Made by a program: the position numbers and the translations under genes. The notes under the pieces are model-generated. The model ran no database searches, had not been told where the DNA came from, and was given only the letters and a program-made list of their open reading frames with translations. From Acinetobacter sp. ANC 4169 (GTDB lineage: Bacteria; Pseudomonadota; Gammaproteobacteria; Pseudomonadales; Moraxellaceae), in NCBI RefSeq assembly GCF_002135355.1, contig NZ_NEGE01000012.1, positions 62,001-126,000 of the forward strand: a stretch of DNA of 64,000 nt. The letters are read 5' to 3'. The first letter of the stretch is position 1; every line of letters starts with the position of its first letter. Shown in pieces: positions 1 through 8,549 of the stretch.

Positions 1-234
1 ATCATGCGAATCGCAGTGTTCATCTTCTTCTTTGGTACCGCGGTCAATATAGCCACTACGTTCAGTTTCAGGCAAATTTTTCATTTCCCAGGCATAAACG
101 GCTTGCATACAGGTTTGACGCTGCTCTTTGGTGAGCGCTACGCCATTCGGCCATTTACCAATTTCCACTGCTGTCTTTAAACGCGCAACAATTTCAGGAT
201 CGAGTACGGCCAGCATTTGTTCAATATTCATCAT
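1..234 (-). CDS. YeaC-like DUF1315 protein, 3' end cut by window edge
   Basis: The 78 visible N-terminal residues begin MMNIEQMLAVLDPEIVARLK and continue with a motif-poor acidic sequence (KWPNGVALTKEQ, YAWEMKNLP). I recognise this as the small DUF1315/YeaC family of gamma-proteobacteria, whose function is unknown. Its ATG directly abuts the stop codon of the NAD kinase gene, with no spacer, so the two are almost certainly cotranscribed and translationally coupled. The C-terminus lies outside the window. Confidence 0.75.
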   Translation of the reverse strand, partial: MMNIEQMLAVLDPEIVARLKTAVEIGKWPNGVALTKEQRQTCMQAVYAWEMKNLPETERSGYIDRGTKEEDEHCDSHD

Positions 235-1149
235 TTAATCCTGCTGTTGTAGAGAGTCAAAATCTTGGTTCCAGCCCAGTTTGGTACGACAAGCAATATA
301 GAAATCGTAACCGGGTGGATGAAGGAGATTCAATTTAAATGGATGTTTACGGATATGCAAACTATCCCCAACACTGAGTGAAACGCTGTGTTGACCATCG
401 GCACTAACCATTGGCAATACACGGTTTTCACGAATGATAATCTTGATTTCACTATGCCCGCCCACCACAATCGGACGTGACGACAAAGTATGCGGATGCA
501 TGGGCACTAAAGAAATGGCATCCATACTCGGATGAACAATCGGTCCACCACCAGAGAGCGCATAAGCCGTAGAGCCGGTAGGCGTCGAAACAATCAAGCC
601 ATCACTATGCTGACGATAGACATATTGGCCATCAATATTCAGTTCAAAGTCAATCATATGAACTGATTTTCCTGAATGCAGAACCACATCATTCAAGGCG
701 ATGGCATCATAAATACTTTCACCTTTGGAACGGATTTCCATTTCTAGCAAGAAACGGCGGTCGAGCTGAAACTCGCCTTTGAGCACCTGATCCAGCTTAA
801 AAATAACCTCGGTCGGCTTAATATCGGTTAAAAAGCCCAAACGACCACGGTTTACCCCAATCACAGGCGTATTGTGTCTAACCAGAGCACGTGCAGCATG
901 CAGTAAAGAACCATCACCACCCACCACAATGACCAGATCAACCACTTCACCCAGTAAACTGCGGCTCACGGTTTGCGTATTGTTATAAGGAACTAAGGCT
1001 GCTGTTTCCGAATCAAAAACAGGATGTAAACCTAAACTTAAAAGATGGTCATGAATAAGACTTAAAGTTTCCACGACGGAGGATTTATCTGGACGGCCTA
1101 TTAATCCAATGTTCCGAAAAGTTTTATGTGAAATTTGCACCTGGGTCAT
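235..1149 (-). CDS. nadK: NAD kinase
   Basis: ATP-dependent phosphorylation of NAD to NADP in the cytoplasm. The 304-aa product has the NAD-kinase GGDGS motif at about residues 77-81 and the conserved NAD-site block STPTGSTAYALSGGGP. Length is typical for the family. The frame is open further upstream (to 1194), but the ATG at 1149 is preferred: it has GGAG four bases upstream and gives the family's usual N-terminus (MTQVQISHKTFRNIGLIGRP). The DUF1315 gene follows with no spacer. Confidence 0.95.
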   Translation of the reverse strand: MTQVQISHKTFRNIGLIGRPDKSSVVETLSLIHDHLLSLGLHPVFDSETAALVPYNNTQTVSRSLLGEVVDLVIVVGGDGSLLHAARALVRHNTPVIGVNRGRLGFLTDIKPTEVIFKLDQVLKGEFQLDRRFLLEMEIRSKGESIYDAIALNDVVLHSGKSVHMIDFELNIDGQYVYRQHSDGLIVSTPTGSTAYALSGGGPIVHPSMDAISLVPMHPHTLSSRPIVVGGHSEIKIIIRENRVLPMVSADGQHSVSLSVGDSLHIRKHPFKLNLLHPPGYDFYIACRTKLGWNQDFDSLQQQD

Positions 1150-1588
1150 CGCTCCGCTACGATTCCTGCCTATCATAGCATTAACCCTGTTCATTTTAAA
1201 AAACTTTAACGGCTGATTACACTAACAATCTAGCAAATTCAAAGACTCAGCCAGGTTTTTAGCCTGTCATCCAGATCGGTTCGCTTTACATGCAATCAAC
1301 AACTAAAATCAGGATGATTTTTTATGATAAAAGTCACCCGATCTGCAAGATCATTTTCATCCGCAGCCCAGGCATGACTTAAGCCTGTTAACTTGCTTAA
1401 AAATTGACAGATAATTCGCAAACACTGTTTTAGAGCTAAAAATAATATCTTTTATAAAATCAAAGACTCATTCAAAATATTTTGTGCAATTTATTGTTAT
1501 ATTTTATCTTCATTCACAGATTAATTATTGCAAAAAAATGAAAAGCTTCGCATGATTAGCACAATTTATTTGGATCTTATAATAATTG
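1150..1588. other. Divergent intergenic region nadK / mrcB
   Basis: About 440 bp between two divergently transcribed genes. It becomes AT-rich towards mrcB and must hold both promoters. I see no convincing gene, RNA or strong hairpin. The tract around 1495-1512 (TTGTTATATTTTATCTTC) could contribute to the mrcB promoter, but no clear -35/-10 pair stands out. Confidence 0.4.
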
Positions 1589-3982
1589 ATGAAGTCTGAA
1601 CGCGGTATCGGTTTACTGGCCCTTATTTTTTCAATATTAGTCATTGGCGTATTCTTGGTTTTTAGTATCTATTTAATCCGAATGGATAATATTGTACGCA
1701 ATAAATTTGAAGGACAGCGCTGGGATATTCCGGCAAAAGTTTTTGCCCGTCCTTTGGAAATTTATACCAATGCACCGGTCAACCAGGCAGACTTCACTCA
1801 AGAGCTTAAACTTCTGGGTTATAAAAGTTCTGACAGCTATGCCAACTCCGGCAGTTATGTCACCTCCGGTGATGCACTCTATGTGCATACCCGTGGCTTC
1901 GACTTTGGTGACAGCGTTGAACCGGAGCAGGTATTAAAAGTTACGTTTAGCGACAATCAGATTGGTGAAGTCAGTGCCACCAAGCCTTCATCTACCGGCA
2001 TTGCGCGTTTAGAACCTTTACTGATTGGCGGAATTTATCCGCAACATAATGAAGATCGGGTGCTGATTAAACTCAATAGTGTGCCTAAACCGCTCATTGA
2101 AGCGCTGATCTCTACCGAAGACCGTAACTTTTATCACCATCATGGGATATCGGTACGGGGTACAGCACGTGCTTTAGTCAGCAACGTCACTGGTGGTAAA
2201 CGTCAGGGCGGTTCGACCCTGACCCAGCAGCTGGTGAAAAATTTCTATTTAAGCCCGGAAAAAACCTTAAAACGTAAGGTCAATGAAGCCCTGATGGCGA
2301 TGCTGATTGAGCTTCATTACGATAAAGATGAAATTCTGGAAGCGTATTTAAATGAAGTGAATCTGGGACAAAACGGCAATTATTCTATTAACGGCTATGG
2401 TCTGGCTTCACAGTTTTATTTTGGCTTGCCGCTACGCGAACTCAATATTGCTCAACAGGCTTATTTAGTCGGTCTGGTGCAAGGTCCTTCGCTATTTAAC
2501 CCCTGGAAAAATCCGGAAGGTGCAAAAAAACGCCGTGATATTGTGTTGCACAATATGCTGGTGATGGGATATCTGACTCAAGCACAGTTTGAGCAAGAAA
2601 CTGCTCGTCCATTAAATGTCATTGCCAAACCGACCTTGGGACCTGCCCGCTTCCCGGATTTCATGGATATCGTACGTCGACAGCTACGCACCGAATATCA
2701 GGAAGGCGATCTGACCAATCAAGGTCTAAAAATTTTTACCTCTTTAGATCCGATTGCCCAAACCAAAGTACAGGAAGCCTTTAAAGCCTCGGTTTCCCGT
2801 TTGTCTAGCGCCAATCCCAAAAGACTTGGAGATTTGCAAGGCGCGGTTTTAATCTCGCATCCTGAAAATGGTGAACTGGTTGCAGCTGTGGGTTCTACCC
2901 AGGACTTTACCGGCTTTAACCGTGCGCTGGATGCAAAACGTCAGGTCGGTTCCTTGCTTAAACCGGTGATTTATTTAAGTGCGATTGAATCTGGACGTTA
3001 TAACTGGGCAACCCCAGTTGAAGACAGTGCCATGAATGTTTATAGCGAAGGTAAAAACTGGACCCCTAAAAATTATAGTGGTGGTGAACACGGCATTGTT
3101 CCAATGTCCGAAGCATTGGCAAACTCGTATAACCTTGCAGCCGTTCGCTTGGGCCAGGAATTTGGTATTTCGACCTTTAGCAATCACCTGAAAAAATTTG
3201 GGGTAACTTCTGATATTCCAAGCTATCCATCCATCTTTTTAGGTGCAATTGATATGTCGCCGATGGAAGTGATGAGCATTTACGGAAACTTTGCAACCGG
3301 TGGTTTCAAATATCCAATCAAGTCCATTCGCTCTGTAGTGGACGCTAATGGCCGCCTGCTCGATCGTTATGGTTTAACGGTACAAAAAACCATTGATCCA
3401 TCGGCAGCTTATATTTTGAATTATGGCCTGCAACAGGTCATGAGCTCGGGTACTGGTCGTGCTGCTTATAGCGCTTTCCCTGCCGATTTAAAACTGGCAG
3501 GCAAATCAGGCACCACCAATGATACCCGTGACTCATGGTTTGCAGGCTATTCAGGTAATTATGTCAGCGTGGTCTGGCTAGGTCTGGATAATAACAAGGT
3601 GACTGGCTTGACCGGTTCTTCAGGCGCATTACCGGTCTGGATTAATGTGATGAAGCAATTAAGACAAAAACCGGTTAACTTGCGTCAAACTGAAAATGTG
3701 CAATGGCAATGGATTGACCGTGCCAGTGGGTATTTATCTGCGCAAGGTTGTGAAGGTGCCATGTACATTCCGTTACTTCGCAGTAATATGCCACGTCAGG
3801 CCACTGCCTGCGGTTTACCGAGCTATCAGGTAGAACCTGCTTCCAATCCTGATACTGAAAACAATCAGACACCTGCCGACCAAAACGATAGTATTGGAAA
3901 CTATATTCGTGAAAGTGATACTGAAACACAGAACGATGGTTCTACGAATCAGGTCATTTCAAGTGGTAGTTATAACAATTAA
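1589..3982 (+). CDS. mrcB: Penicillin-binding protein 1B, bifunctional transglycosylase/transpeptidase
   Basis: Class A PBP that polymerises lipid II and cross-links peptidoglycan in the periplasm. The 797-aa product has an N-terminal membrane anchor (about residues 6-28), then a GT51 glycosyltransferase domain with the catalytic block TEDRNFYHHHG near residue 175 and RQGGSTLTQQLVKN near 205. The C-terminal transpeptidase has SLLK (about 455), SYN (about 512) and KSGTT (about 638). The tail is Asn/Gln/Ser-rich. The frame also has a TTG one codon upstream (1586); the ATG at 1589 is preferred. A lipoprotein gene follows after 9 bp, which suggests a functional pair comparable to PBP1b with an outer-membrane lipoprotein activator, though that is inference. 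Confidence 0.95.
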   Translation: MKSERGIGLLALIFSILVIGVFLVFSIYLIRMDNIVRNKFEGQRWDIPAKVFARPLEIYTNAPVNQADFTQELKLLGYKSSDSYANSGSYVTSGDALYVHTRGFDFGDSVEPEQVLKVTFSDNQIGEVSATKPSSTGIARLEPLLIGGIYPQHNEDRVLIKLNSVPKPLIEALISTEDRNFYHHHGISVRGTARALVSNVTGGKRQGGSTLTQQLVKNFYLSPEKTLKRKVNEALMAMLIELHYDKDEILEAYLNEVNLGQNGNYSINGYGLASQFYFGLPLRELNIAQQAYLVGLVQGPSLFNPWKNPEGAKKRRDIVLHNMLVMGYLTQAQFEQETARPLNVIAKPTLGPARFPDFMDIVRRQLRTEYQEGDLTNQGLKIFTSLDPIAQTKVQEAFKASVSRLSSANPKRLGDLQGAVLISHPENGELVAAVGSTQDFTGFNRALDAKRQVGSLLKPVIYLSAIESGRYNWATPVEDSAMNVYSEGKNWTPKNYSGGEHGIVPMSEALANSYNLAAVRLGQEFGISTFSNHLKKFGVTSDIPSYPSIFLGAIDMSPMEVMSIYGNFATGGFKYPIKSIRSVVDANGRLLDRYGLTVQKTIDPSAAYILNYGLQQVMSSGTGRAAYSAFPADLKLAGKSGTTNDTRDSWFAGYSGNYVSVVWLGLDNNKVTGLTGSSGALPVWINVMKQLRQKPVNLRQTENVQWQWIDRASGYLSAQGCEGAMYIPLLRSNMPRQATACGLPSYQVEPASNPDTENNQTPADQNDSIGNYIRESDTETQNDGSTNQVISSGSYNN

Positions 3983-3991
3983 GGGTGACAG

Positions 3992-4564
3992 TTGAGCATG
4001 AATGGGCAATTTAAATGGCATAAATATGGGTTAATCGCTTTGAGTTTGATTGGGTTTGTGGGCTGTCAAAGCCTGCCAGCCCCTGAAACCAAACAGCCAG
4101 CAAAACCTGCCCCTACAGAAAAGCAGGACATTAAAACACCTTCAGGCGTGGTCATCACCCCTTATGAACGTGAAGAAATTCAACGTAAAAAGATGCAGGT
4201 GGTTGTTCCAGAGCAACAGCGCAAACAGCAGTTCGAAGATGGCCGCAAACTTCCTGCATTTCAAAAACTCATGCAAAAAGTCCAGCAGGCCTATCAGCAA
4301 GGACAATGGAATGAAGCAGAGGCTGCAGCATTGCAGGCACAGCGTCTCGCACCGCAATCCGCTGAAACTTTCTTGTATCTGGCCTTGATTGCCAATAAAA
4401 AAAATCAACCGGCAAATGCTGAAGCTCTGGCACAACGCGGACTGAGTTATGCACAAACCAATGCCATGAAGAAACAACTGTGGCTGGTTATTTTAAAAGC
4501 TGCACAACAGCAAAAAGATCCAAAATCCATTCAACAAGCGCAAAAAGCCCTGAACAGTTTATAA
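3992..4564 (+). CDS. TPR-containing lipoprotein downstream of mrcB
   Basis: A 190-aa lipoprotein. The N-terminus is a lipoprotein signal ending in the lipobox IGFVGC (Cys about 25), followed by a Pro/Lys-rich linker and, from about residue 85, helical repeats resembling tetratricopeptide repeats (YQQGQWNEAEAAALQAQRLAP). It starts 9 bp after mrcB and is probably in its operon. The start is TTG at 3992 (AAGGG about 6 bases upstream) or ATG at 3998. TPR lipoproteins can act as PBP partners (LpoA has TPR-like repeats), which would fit here, but no direct homology to LpoA or LpoB is visible. Confidence 0.8.
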   Translation: MSMNGQFKWHKYGLIALSLIGFVGCQSLPAPETKQPAKPAPTEKQDIKTPSGVVITPYEREEIQRKKMQVVVPEQQRKQQFEDGRKLPAFQKLMQKVQQAYQQGQWNEAEAAALQAQRLAPQSAETFLYLALIANKKNQPANAEALAQRGLSYAQTNAMKKQLWLVILKAAQQQKDPKSIQQAQKALNSL

Positions 4565-4569
4565 AAGCC

Positions 4570-4610
4570 AGCATGTATTGAGACAAAATAATCACGGTTC
4601 AATACATGCT
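4570..4610. terminator. 12-bp-stem hairpin between convergent genes
   Basis: AGCATGTATTGA (4570-4581) pairs perfectly with TCAATACATGCT (4599-4610). It lies between the convergent lipoprotein and Nudix genes. A run of five T follows only after about 10 bases on the plus strand, so termination is likely but not textbook. Confidence 0.45.
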
Positions 4611-4642
4611 CTGATTCTGTTTTTATAAAATTCAATACCGTT

Positions 4643-5542
4643 TTATAAAAAGCGCATCCCTGCAATGCCATATGCGCCCTGTTCTTTAGCAAGGGCAAGA
4701 TCACCCGCCTGCATGCCGCCCAAGGCAAAAACCGGTATATCGACCTGTGAAACCCAGAGATTGAACTGTTCCCAACCTAATGCTACAGCGTCTGGATGGG
4801 TGGCGGTCGGCAATACCGGACTCAGCAAAATAGCATCACAACCCACCTGCTGTGCCTGTTGCATTGCAGCCAGATCGTGACATGCCGCAAGGTAACGCTT
4901 TCCAATGCTTAAATCACCCAGTTTTAGAGCCATCAGTTGTGACTGTTTTAAATGAATAGTGGAAATCGCTGCTTGCTGAATTGTATTGAGTTGCTGATAA
5001 ATATCGACATTTACAATTAACTTCGCCAAATGCTCAACACTGAGCTCGGCCAGAGCGCTGATTTGCTGCTGGCTTCCTGCAACGCGCCAATACAGTAACT
5101 GGTCTTGCTGCAACTGCCTTAATGTTTCGAGTTGATCTGAAATTTTAATTTGATGCGGCCAATATAGGCGCTGAATTACGGACAGATTGGCTTTAGGGAA
5201 GTTTAAATCCAGCAATTCTTCACGGCTATACCAAGTCCAGGGCTGCTGAATTTCATTCAATAATGCGGTCGGGACGATGGCATGAAATAAATGTAAGTTG
5301 ACGATCACATCATCATATTCATGCTCAATCACATCAAAGGCATGCCAGTCATGCAAGCCTATACCCACTTCCTCATAGATTTCACGGCGACACGCAGCCA
5401 GGGGTGTTTCACCCTGCTCCACTTTGCCACCGGGAAATTCATGTTTATTACCCTGATGCTGTTTCGCTTCACGCCAGCCCACCAGCACTTTGTTCTGATG
5501 CAGTAAAATTGCAATGGCAACATGAATTATGGGTTTCGACAT
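4643..5542 (-). CDS. Nudix hydrolase fused to a TenI/thiamine-phosphate-synthase-like domain
   Basis: A 299-aa two-domain protein. The N-terminal half is MutT-like, with a full Nudix box at about residues 39-61 (GKVEQGET...CRREIYEEVGI), and so probably hydrolyses oxidised or damaged nucleoside triphosphates. The C-terminal half (about 150-299) resembles the TIM-barrel of ThiE/TenI (SCHDLAAMQQAQQVGCDAILLSPVLPT is its variant of the usual H-S-x-E-x-A-x-A-G-D-Y pattern; ALGGM and GIAGMR phosphate-loop glycines near the C-terminus). This MutT/TenI fusion is a known architecture in gamma-proteobacteria. Whether the TenI domain is catalytic cannot be told from sequence. Confidence 0.88.
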   Translation of the reverse strand: MSKPIIHVAIAILLHQNKVLVGWREAKQHQGNKHEFPGGKVEQGETPLAACRREIYEEVGIGLHDWHAFDVIEHEYDDVIVNLHLFHAIVPTALLNEIQQPWTWYSREELLDLNFPKANLSVIQRLYWPHQIKISDQLETLRQLQQDQLLYWRVAGSQQQISALAELSVEHLAKLIVNVDIYQQLNTIQQAAISTIHLKQSQLMALKLGDLSIGKRYLAACHDLAAMQQAQQVGCDAILLSPVLPTATHPDAVALGWEQFNLWVSQVDIPVFALGGMQAGDLALAKEQGAYGIAGMRFL

Positions 5543-5616
5543 TCCCTGCTCCTCAGCCTAAAAATATTACAAAGTGTAAGCAAATTTAAGTTTTTTATAA
5601 AATCTTAAATAAACGA

Positions 5617-5648
5617 TTGACAGTTATATTTGATAATGATTATCATTT
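5617..5648 (+). promoter_or_regulatory. Fur-box-overlapped promoter of hemP
   Basis: TTGACA at 5617-5622 is a perfect -35. About 17 bases on, TTATCA at 5640 can serve as -10. The spacer and -10 are covered by TGATAATGATTATCATTT (5631-5648), an almost perfect match to the first 18 bases of the Fur consensus GATAATGATAATCATTATC. Iron-replete Fur would block this promoter. Confidence 0.85.
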
Positions 5649-5681
5649 AATCCATTCAATACATACCACGGAATCGACGGA

Positions 5682-5852
5682 ATGAACGCACCATTTAGCC
5701 TATTTACCCGTAATAACGACGTAGCTCACTCACTACCGATGCTGCACTCCAACAACCTGTTTTCACTGGGCCGCGAAATTCGAATTATGCATGCCGGTGA
5801 AGAATACCGTCTACGTTTAACCCGTAACAACCGTCTTATATTGACCAAATAA
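5682..5852 (+). CDS. hemP: Hemin uptake protein HemP
   Basis: A 56-aa protein starting MNAPFSLFTRNNDV. The C-terminal half (LFSLGREIRIMHAGEEYRLRLTRNNRLILTK, split here into REIRIMHAGEEYRLRLT and NRLILTK) is the HemP signature. HemP proteins are small, iron-regulated and tied to haem uptake; some act as transcriptional activators of haem-uptake genes. The Fur box directly upstream and a terminator directly downstream make it a monocistronic iron-starvation gene. No haem receptor gene is adjacent here, unlike the usual hemP-hmuR layout. Confidence 0.85.
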   Translation: MNAPFSLFTRNNDVAHSLPMLHSNNLFSLGREIRIMHAGEEYRLRLTRNNRLILTK

Positions 5853-5892
5853 CAAAAATCGCTATTCTCCAATAATAATAAACGTGGAAAGC

Positions 5893-5922
5893 AGCAGGAT
5901 GAGCGCAAACATCCTGCTTTTT
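5893..5922 (+). terminator. Intrinsic terminator after hemP
   Basis: AGCAGGATG (5893-5901) pairs with CATCCTGCT (5910-5918) and is followed by a T tract. It sits between hemP and the convergent qseC gene. Confidence 0.8.
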
Positions 5923-5926
5923 AACC

Positions 5927-7264
5927 CTAAATTGTGATTGGAAATTGCAGTTCGACTTTTAAGCCACCATGTGCAGATTTGGAAAAGTGAATTTTTCCTG
6001 CATGCAAGTCGATAATTTTTTCACAGATAGACAGTCCCAATCCTGAACCTTGAGTTTTGGTACCCAATGCCCGATAAAAGCGCTCGCCCAGACGCTGCAA
6101 AACCTCATCAGTTACACCCTGCCCATCATCTTCAATAGTCATGTTGATGTATTGCTGCTTTTGCTGCATTTCAATAAATACATGGCCATTTTGCCCGGCA
6201 TAACGAATGGCATTGTCCAGCAGATTGCGGATACAACTGAAAACGAGTTTTTCATTCGCAGTGATATAAAGATCAGAAGAAAGCTGAGGCTGGATTTGAA
6301 TATTTTTTTCTACGGCAAAAGGCTGTAAGGCCTGGATGACATCATTGAGCACCATATTCAAATCAATATTGGTTTTAGGTAATTGGCTGCTATTGGTTGG
6401 GTCAAGTCGTGCCAGTAACAGCAAGTTTTCTAGTACCTGTGTGCCACGGTTGACATCATTCTGGATACTGGCCAAGTCTTGATCGAGTTCTGGATATTTA
6501 CGTTTCAGTACCTGCAAACGCATTTGAATGGCAGATAACGGTGAACGTAATTCATGTGAAGCGTCCGCAGTAAAGCGCTGCTCGGCTATTAAAGATTTTT
6601 TAAGCCGTTCCAATAACTGGTTCAGCTGCAACACCATCGGTTGTAATTCTTTCAGTTCAGGCACCTGTTGCTGAATGGGTGCGAGATCATCGGCACTTTT
6701 AGCTGAAATTTCTTTAGATAATTGGTGAATCACCCTAAATTGGCGTTTTACGGCAAAATGTAGAATCAGCCACTGGATCAACCAGAGCAGGATTAAAATC
6801 AAACCATAACTGAATACATTTTGAGCCAGATCTTTAAAGCGTTCGCCCAGCGGTTGCAACATCAGCACTGACAGATTCAGTTCGGAATCTTCAGCCCGAT
6901 ACACGCGCCACAGCTGATGATCTTGCCAAAGATAATGGTAGCCTTCAGATGCGTTATTTTTGAGCGTTGAATATTGATTCTCTAAATAAAAATCTTTTGA
7001 TTCGGTGAGAACCTGTTGCTGATTTTTGAACTGGTACTGAATATCGAATTCATCACTCAGTTCATCCACGTGTTGGCCTGAGTTGCTGGTCACATCTGAA
7101 ATCAACAGCATGTCGGCAATTTCATCCATGATCTGATCTTGCACTTGCATGGTCTGATACACGGAAATCACACTAAATAGCAGCAGTGCCAATATACCCG
7201 CCAGCATTGAGCTGAATAATGATGTTCTGACCAGTTTGCTTTGTAACGACACGGCGTGTGACAT
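5927..7264 (-). CDS. qseC: Sensor histidine kinase, QseC-like
   Basis: Inner-membrane sensor kinase of 445 aa. Two membrane helices (about 16-36 and 150-172) flank a periplasmic sensor loop. HisKA follows with the phosphoacceptor in FTADASHELRSPLSA (His about 237), then the ATPase domain: N box NLLDNAIRYAG, G1 DDGQGV, G2 GSGLGLSI. It starts 1 base after the response-regulator stop, so the two are an operon. The ygiW-qseB-qseC order matches that of E. coli and favours QseC over PmrB. The ligand is unknown. Confidence 0.85.
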   Translation of the reverse strand: MSHAVSLQSKLVRTSLFSSMLAGILALLLFSVISVYQTMQVQDQIMDEIADMLLISDVTSNSGQHVDELSDEFDIQYQFKNQQQVLTESKDFYLENQYSTLKNNASEGYHYLWQDHQLWRVYRAEDSELNLSVLMLQPLGERFKDLAQNVFSYGLILILLWLIQWLILHFAVKRQFRVIHQLSKEISAKSADDLAPIQQQVPELKELQPMVLQLNQLLERLKKSLIAEQRFTADASHELRSPLSAIQMRLQVLKRKYPELDQDLASIQNDVNRGTQVLENLLLLARLDPTNSSQLPKTNIDLNMVLNDVIQALQPFAVEKNIQIQPQLSSDLYITANEKLVFSCIRNLLDNAIRYAGQNGHVFIEMQQKQQYINMTIEDDGQGVTDEVLQRLGERFYRALGTKTQGSGLGLSICEKIIDLHAGKIHFSKSAHGGLKVELQFPITI

Positions 7265-7265
7265 A

Positions 7266-7925
7266 TTAATCCTGACTCATGCGATAGCCCAAACCGCGGA
7301 TGGTTTTAATATATTGGCTGCCTATTTTTTTACGTAGCTGATAGATAAACACTTCTATGGCATTGCTTTCTATTTCATCGCCCCAGGCATATAAAGACTC
7401 TTCCAGCTGTTCACGGGTGATCACATGTTCAGGTCTTTGCATCAGTTTATGCAAAATCTGAAATTCCTTGGCAGTTAAATTCACAGTCTTCCCATCTTGA
7501 AGAAGTGTTTTGGCCTGCGGATCCAAAACCAGATTTGCATAATGTAAATCTTGCCCGACACTGCTTTGATGCTGACGCAACTGCGAACGTACACGCGCCG
7601 AGAGCTCTTCCAGATTAAACGGTTTGACCAGATAATCATTGGCACCTAAATCCAGGCCTTCAACGCGGTCATGAATGCTGTCCCGCGCAGTCAGAAAAAT
7701 AACCGGTGTTTGCTGTTGCTGCGCACGTAAGGTTTTCAGAATTTCATCGCCGCTGGCTTTGGGCAGACCGCGATCCAGCAAAATACAGTCGTATTGATGC
7801 TGTTCAATCGCTAAAATGGCATGATCACCGCGCTCGACCCAGTCAATATTATAGCCATCCATTTCCAGCCATGATTTGATGCTCTCTGCTTGAGATGCAT
7901 CATCTTCTGCCAGTAAGATTCGCAT
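7266..7925 (-). CDS. qseB: OmpR-family response regulator, QseB-like
   Basis: A 219-aa two-domain regulator. The receiver has the acidic pair ED (7-8), the phosphoacceptor Asp about 51 in CILLDRGLP and Lys about 102 in YLVKPF. The winged-helix DNA-binding domain ends YIKTIRGLGYRM. The ATG at 7925 gives the family-standard MRILLAEDD start and has GAGAA upstream; an in-frame ATG at 7937 is less likely. It is the partner of the kinase encoded immediately downstream. Confidence 0.88.
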   Translation of the reverse strand: MRILLAEDDASQAESIKSWLEMDGYNIDWVERGDHAILAIEQHQYDCILLDRGLPKASGDEILKTLRAQQQQTPVIFLTARDSIHDRVEGLDLGANDYLVKPFNLEELSARVRSQLRQHQSSVGQDLHYANLVLDPQAKTLLQDGKTVNLTAKEFQILHKLMQRPEHVITREQLEESLYAWGDEIESNAIEVFIYQLRKKIGSQYIKTIRGLGYRMSQD

Positions 7926-7990
7926 GTGTTTTCTCATGTATGAGGCATTTTCTACTTTTAAGATAGCACGCTTTCAAAGTCGCTTGATTC

Positions 7991-8022
7991 AAAAAAACCA
8001 CATGAGCCAATCATGTGGTTTT
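7991..8022 (-). terminator. Terminator between ygiW and qseB
   Basis: AAAACCACATGA (7994-8005) pairs with TCATGTGGTTTT (8011-8022). On the minus strand the stem is followed by a run of T. It separates ygiW transcription from qseBC, so qseBC probably has its own promoter or depends on read-through. Confidence 0.7.
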
Positions 8023-8090
8023 CATAAGAGGCACTATTTACAAGAGATAGCAACTCAGACTGATGATCTGTGCATATTTAATGAACTGCA

Positions 8091-8453
8091 TTAAAACTTA
8101 ACTGCATCCACATCAATTTCAATACGTTTAGCCGGTTTGTAATCAATATCTACTTCACCGTTGATGGTCACGGGGGTTTTGGCATTCACCGGTTTACCCT
8201 GCCATAACTCATCATCAATTTCGACCGTAATCGTGCCGGTGTTATCACGGAATTGATATTTTTCATCCCCGACCGATTTCACTACATAACCTTTAAGCTG
8301 TACCTTGCTATCATCTTTTAAGGTCAAAGCATGTTTAACCGTCGTGGTGGTATGGGCTGCTACGGCACTTTGATTCACTGGGGTATTGGCCAGTGCAAAT
8401 GTCGTTGCAGCCACGGAAGTAAAAATTAAAGCTGCTTTAGAAATCATATTCAT
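8091..8453 (-). CDS. ygiW: YgiW/YdeI-family BOF-domain periplasmic protein
   Basis: A 120-aa exported protein. The signal peptide is about residues 1-22 (cleavage near TFALA-NTP). The rest is a single bacterial OB-fold (BOF) domain with the family pattern VQLKGYVVKSVGDEKYQFRD, ITVEIDDELWQGKPV and INGEVDID. Relatives are stress-induced periplasmic proteins often linked to two-component systems. Its place upstream of qseBC mirrors E. coli, although a terminator lies between. Confidence 0.85.
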   Translation of the reverse strand: MNMISKAALIFTSVAATTFALANTPVNQSAVAAHTTTTVKHALTLKDDSKVQLKGYVVKSVGDEKYQFRDNTGTITVEIDDELWQGKPVNAKTPVTINGEVDIDYKPAKRIEIDVDAVKF

Positions 8454-8549
8454 GCTGAAACCCTCATCTATTGGTCTATCGTTTCGATAAACCCATTAGA
8501 ACAAATCAAGATGAGGTGAATCTTAAGATTGCTGCATTTTTAAAATACT

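Noticed and set aside
1586..1588. TTG as the mrcB start.
   Set aside because: An ATG follows immediately in frame; there is no reason to prefer TTG.
5726..5908. Minus-strand frame over hemP.
   Set aside because: It is a shadow of hemP, with no ribosome-binding site, and it spans the hemP terminator.
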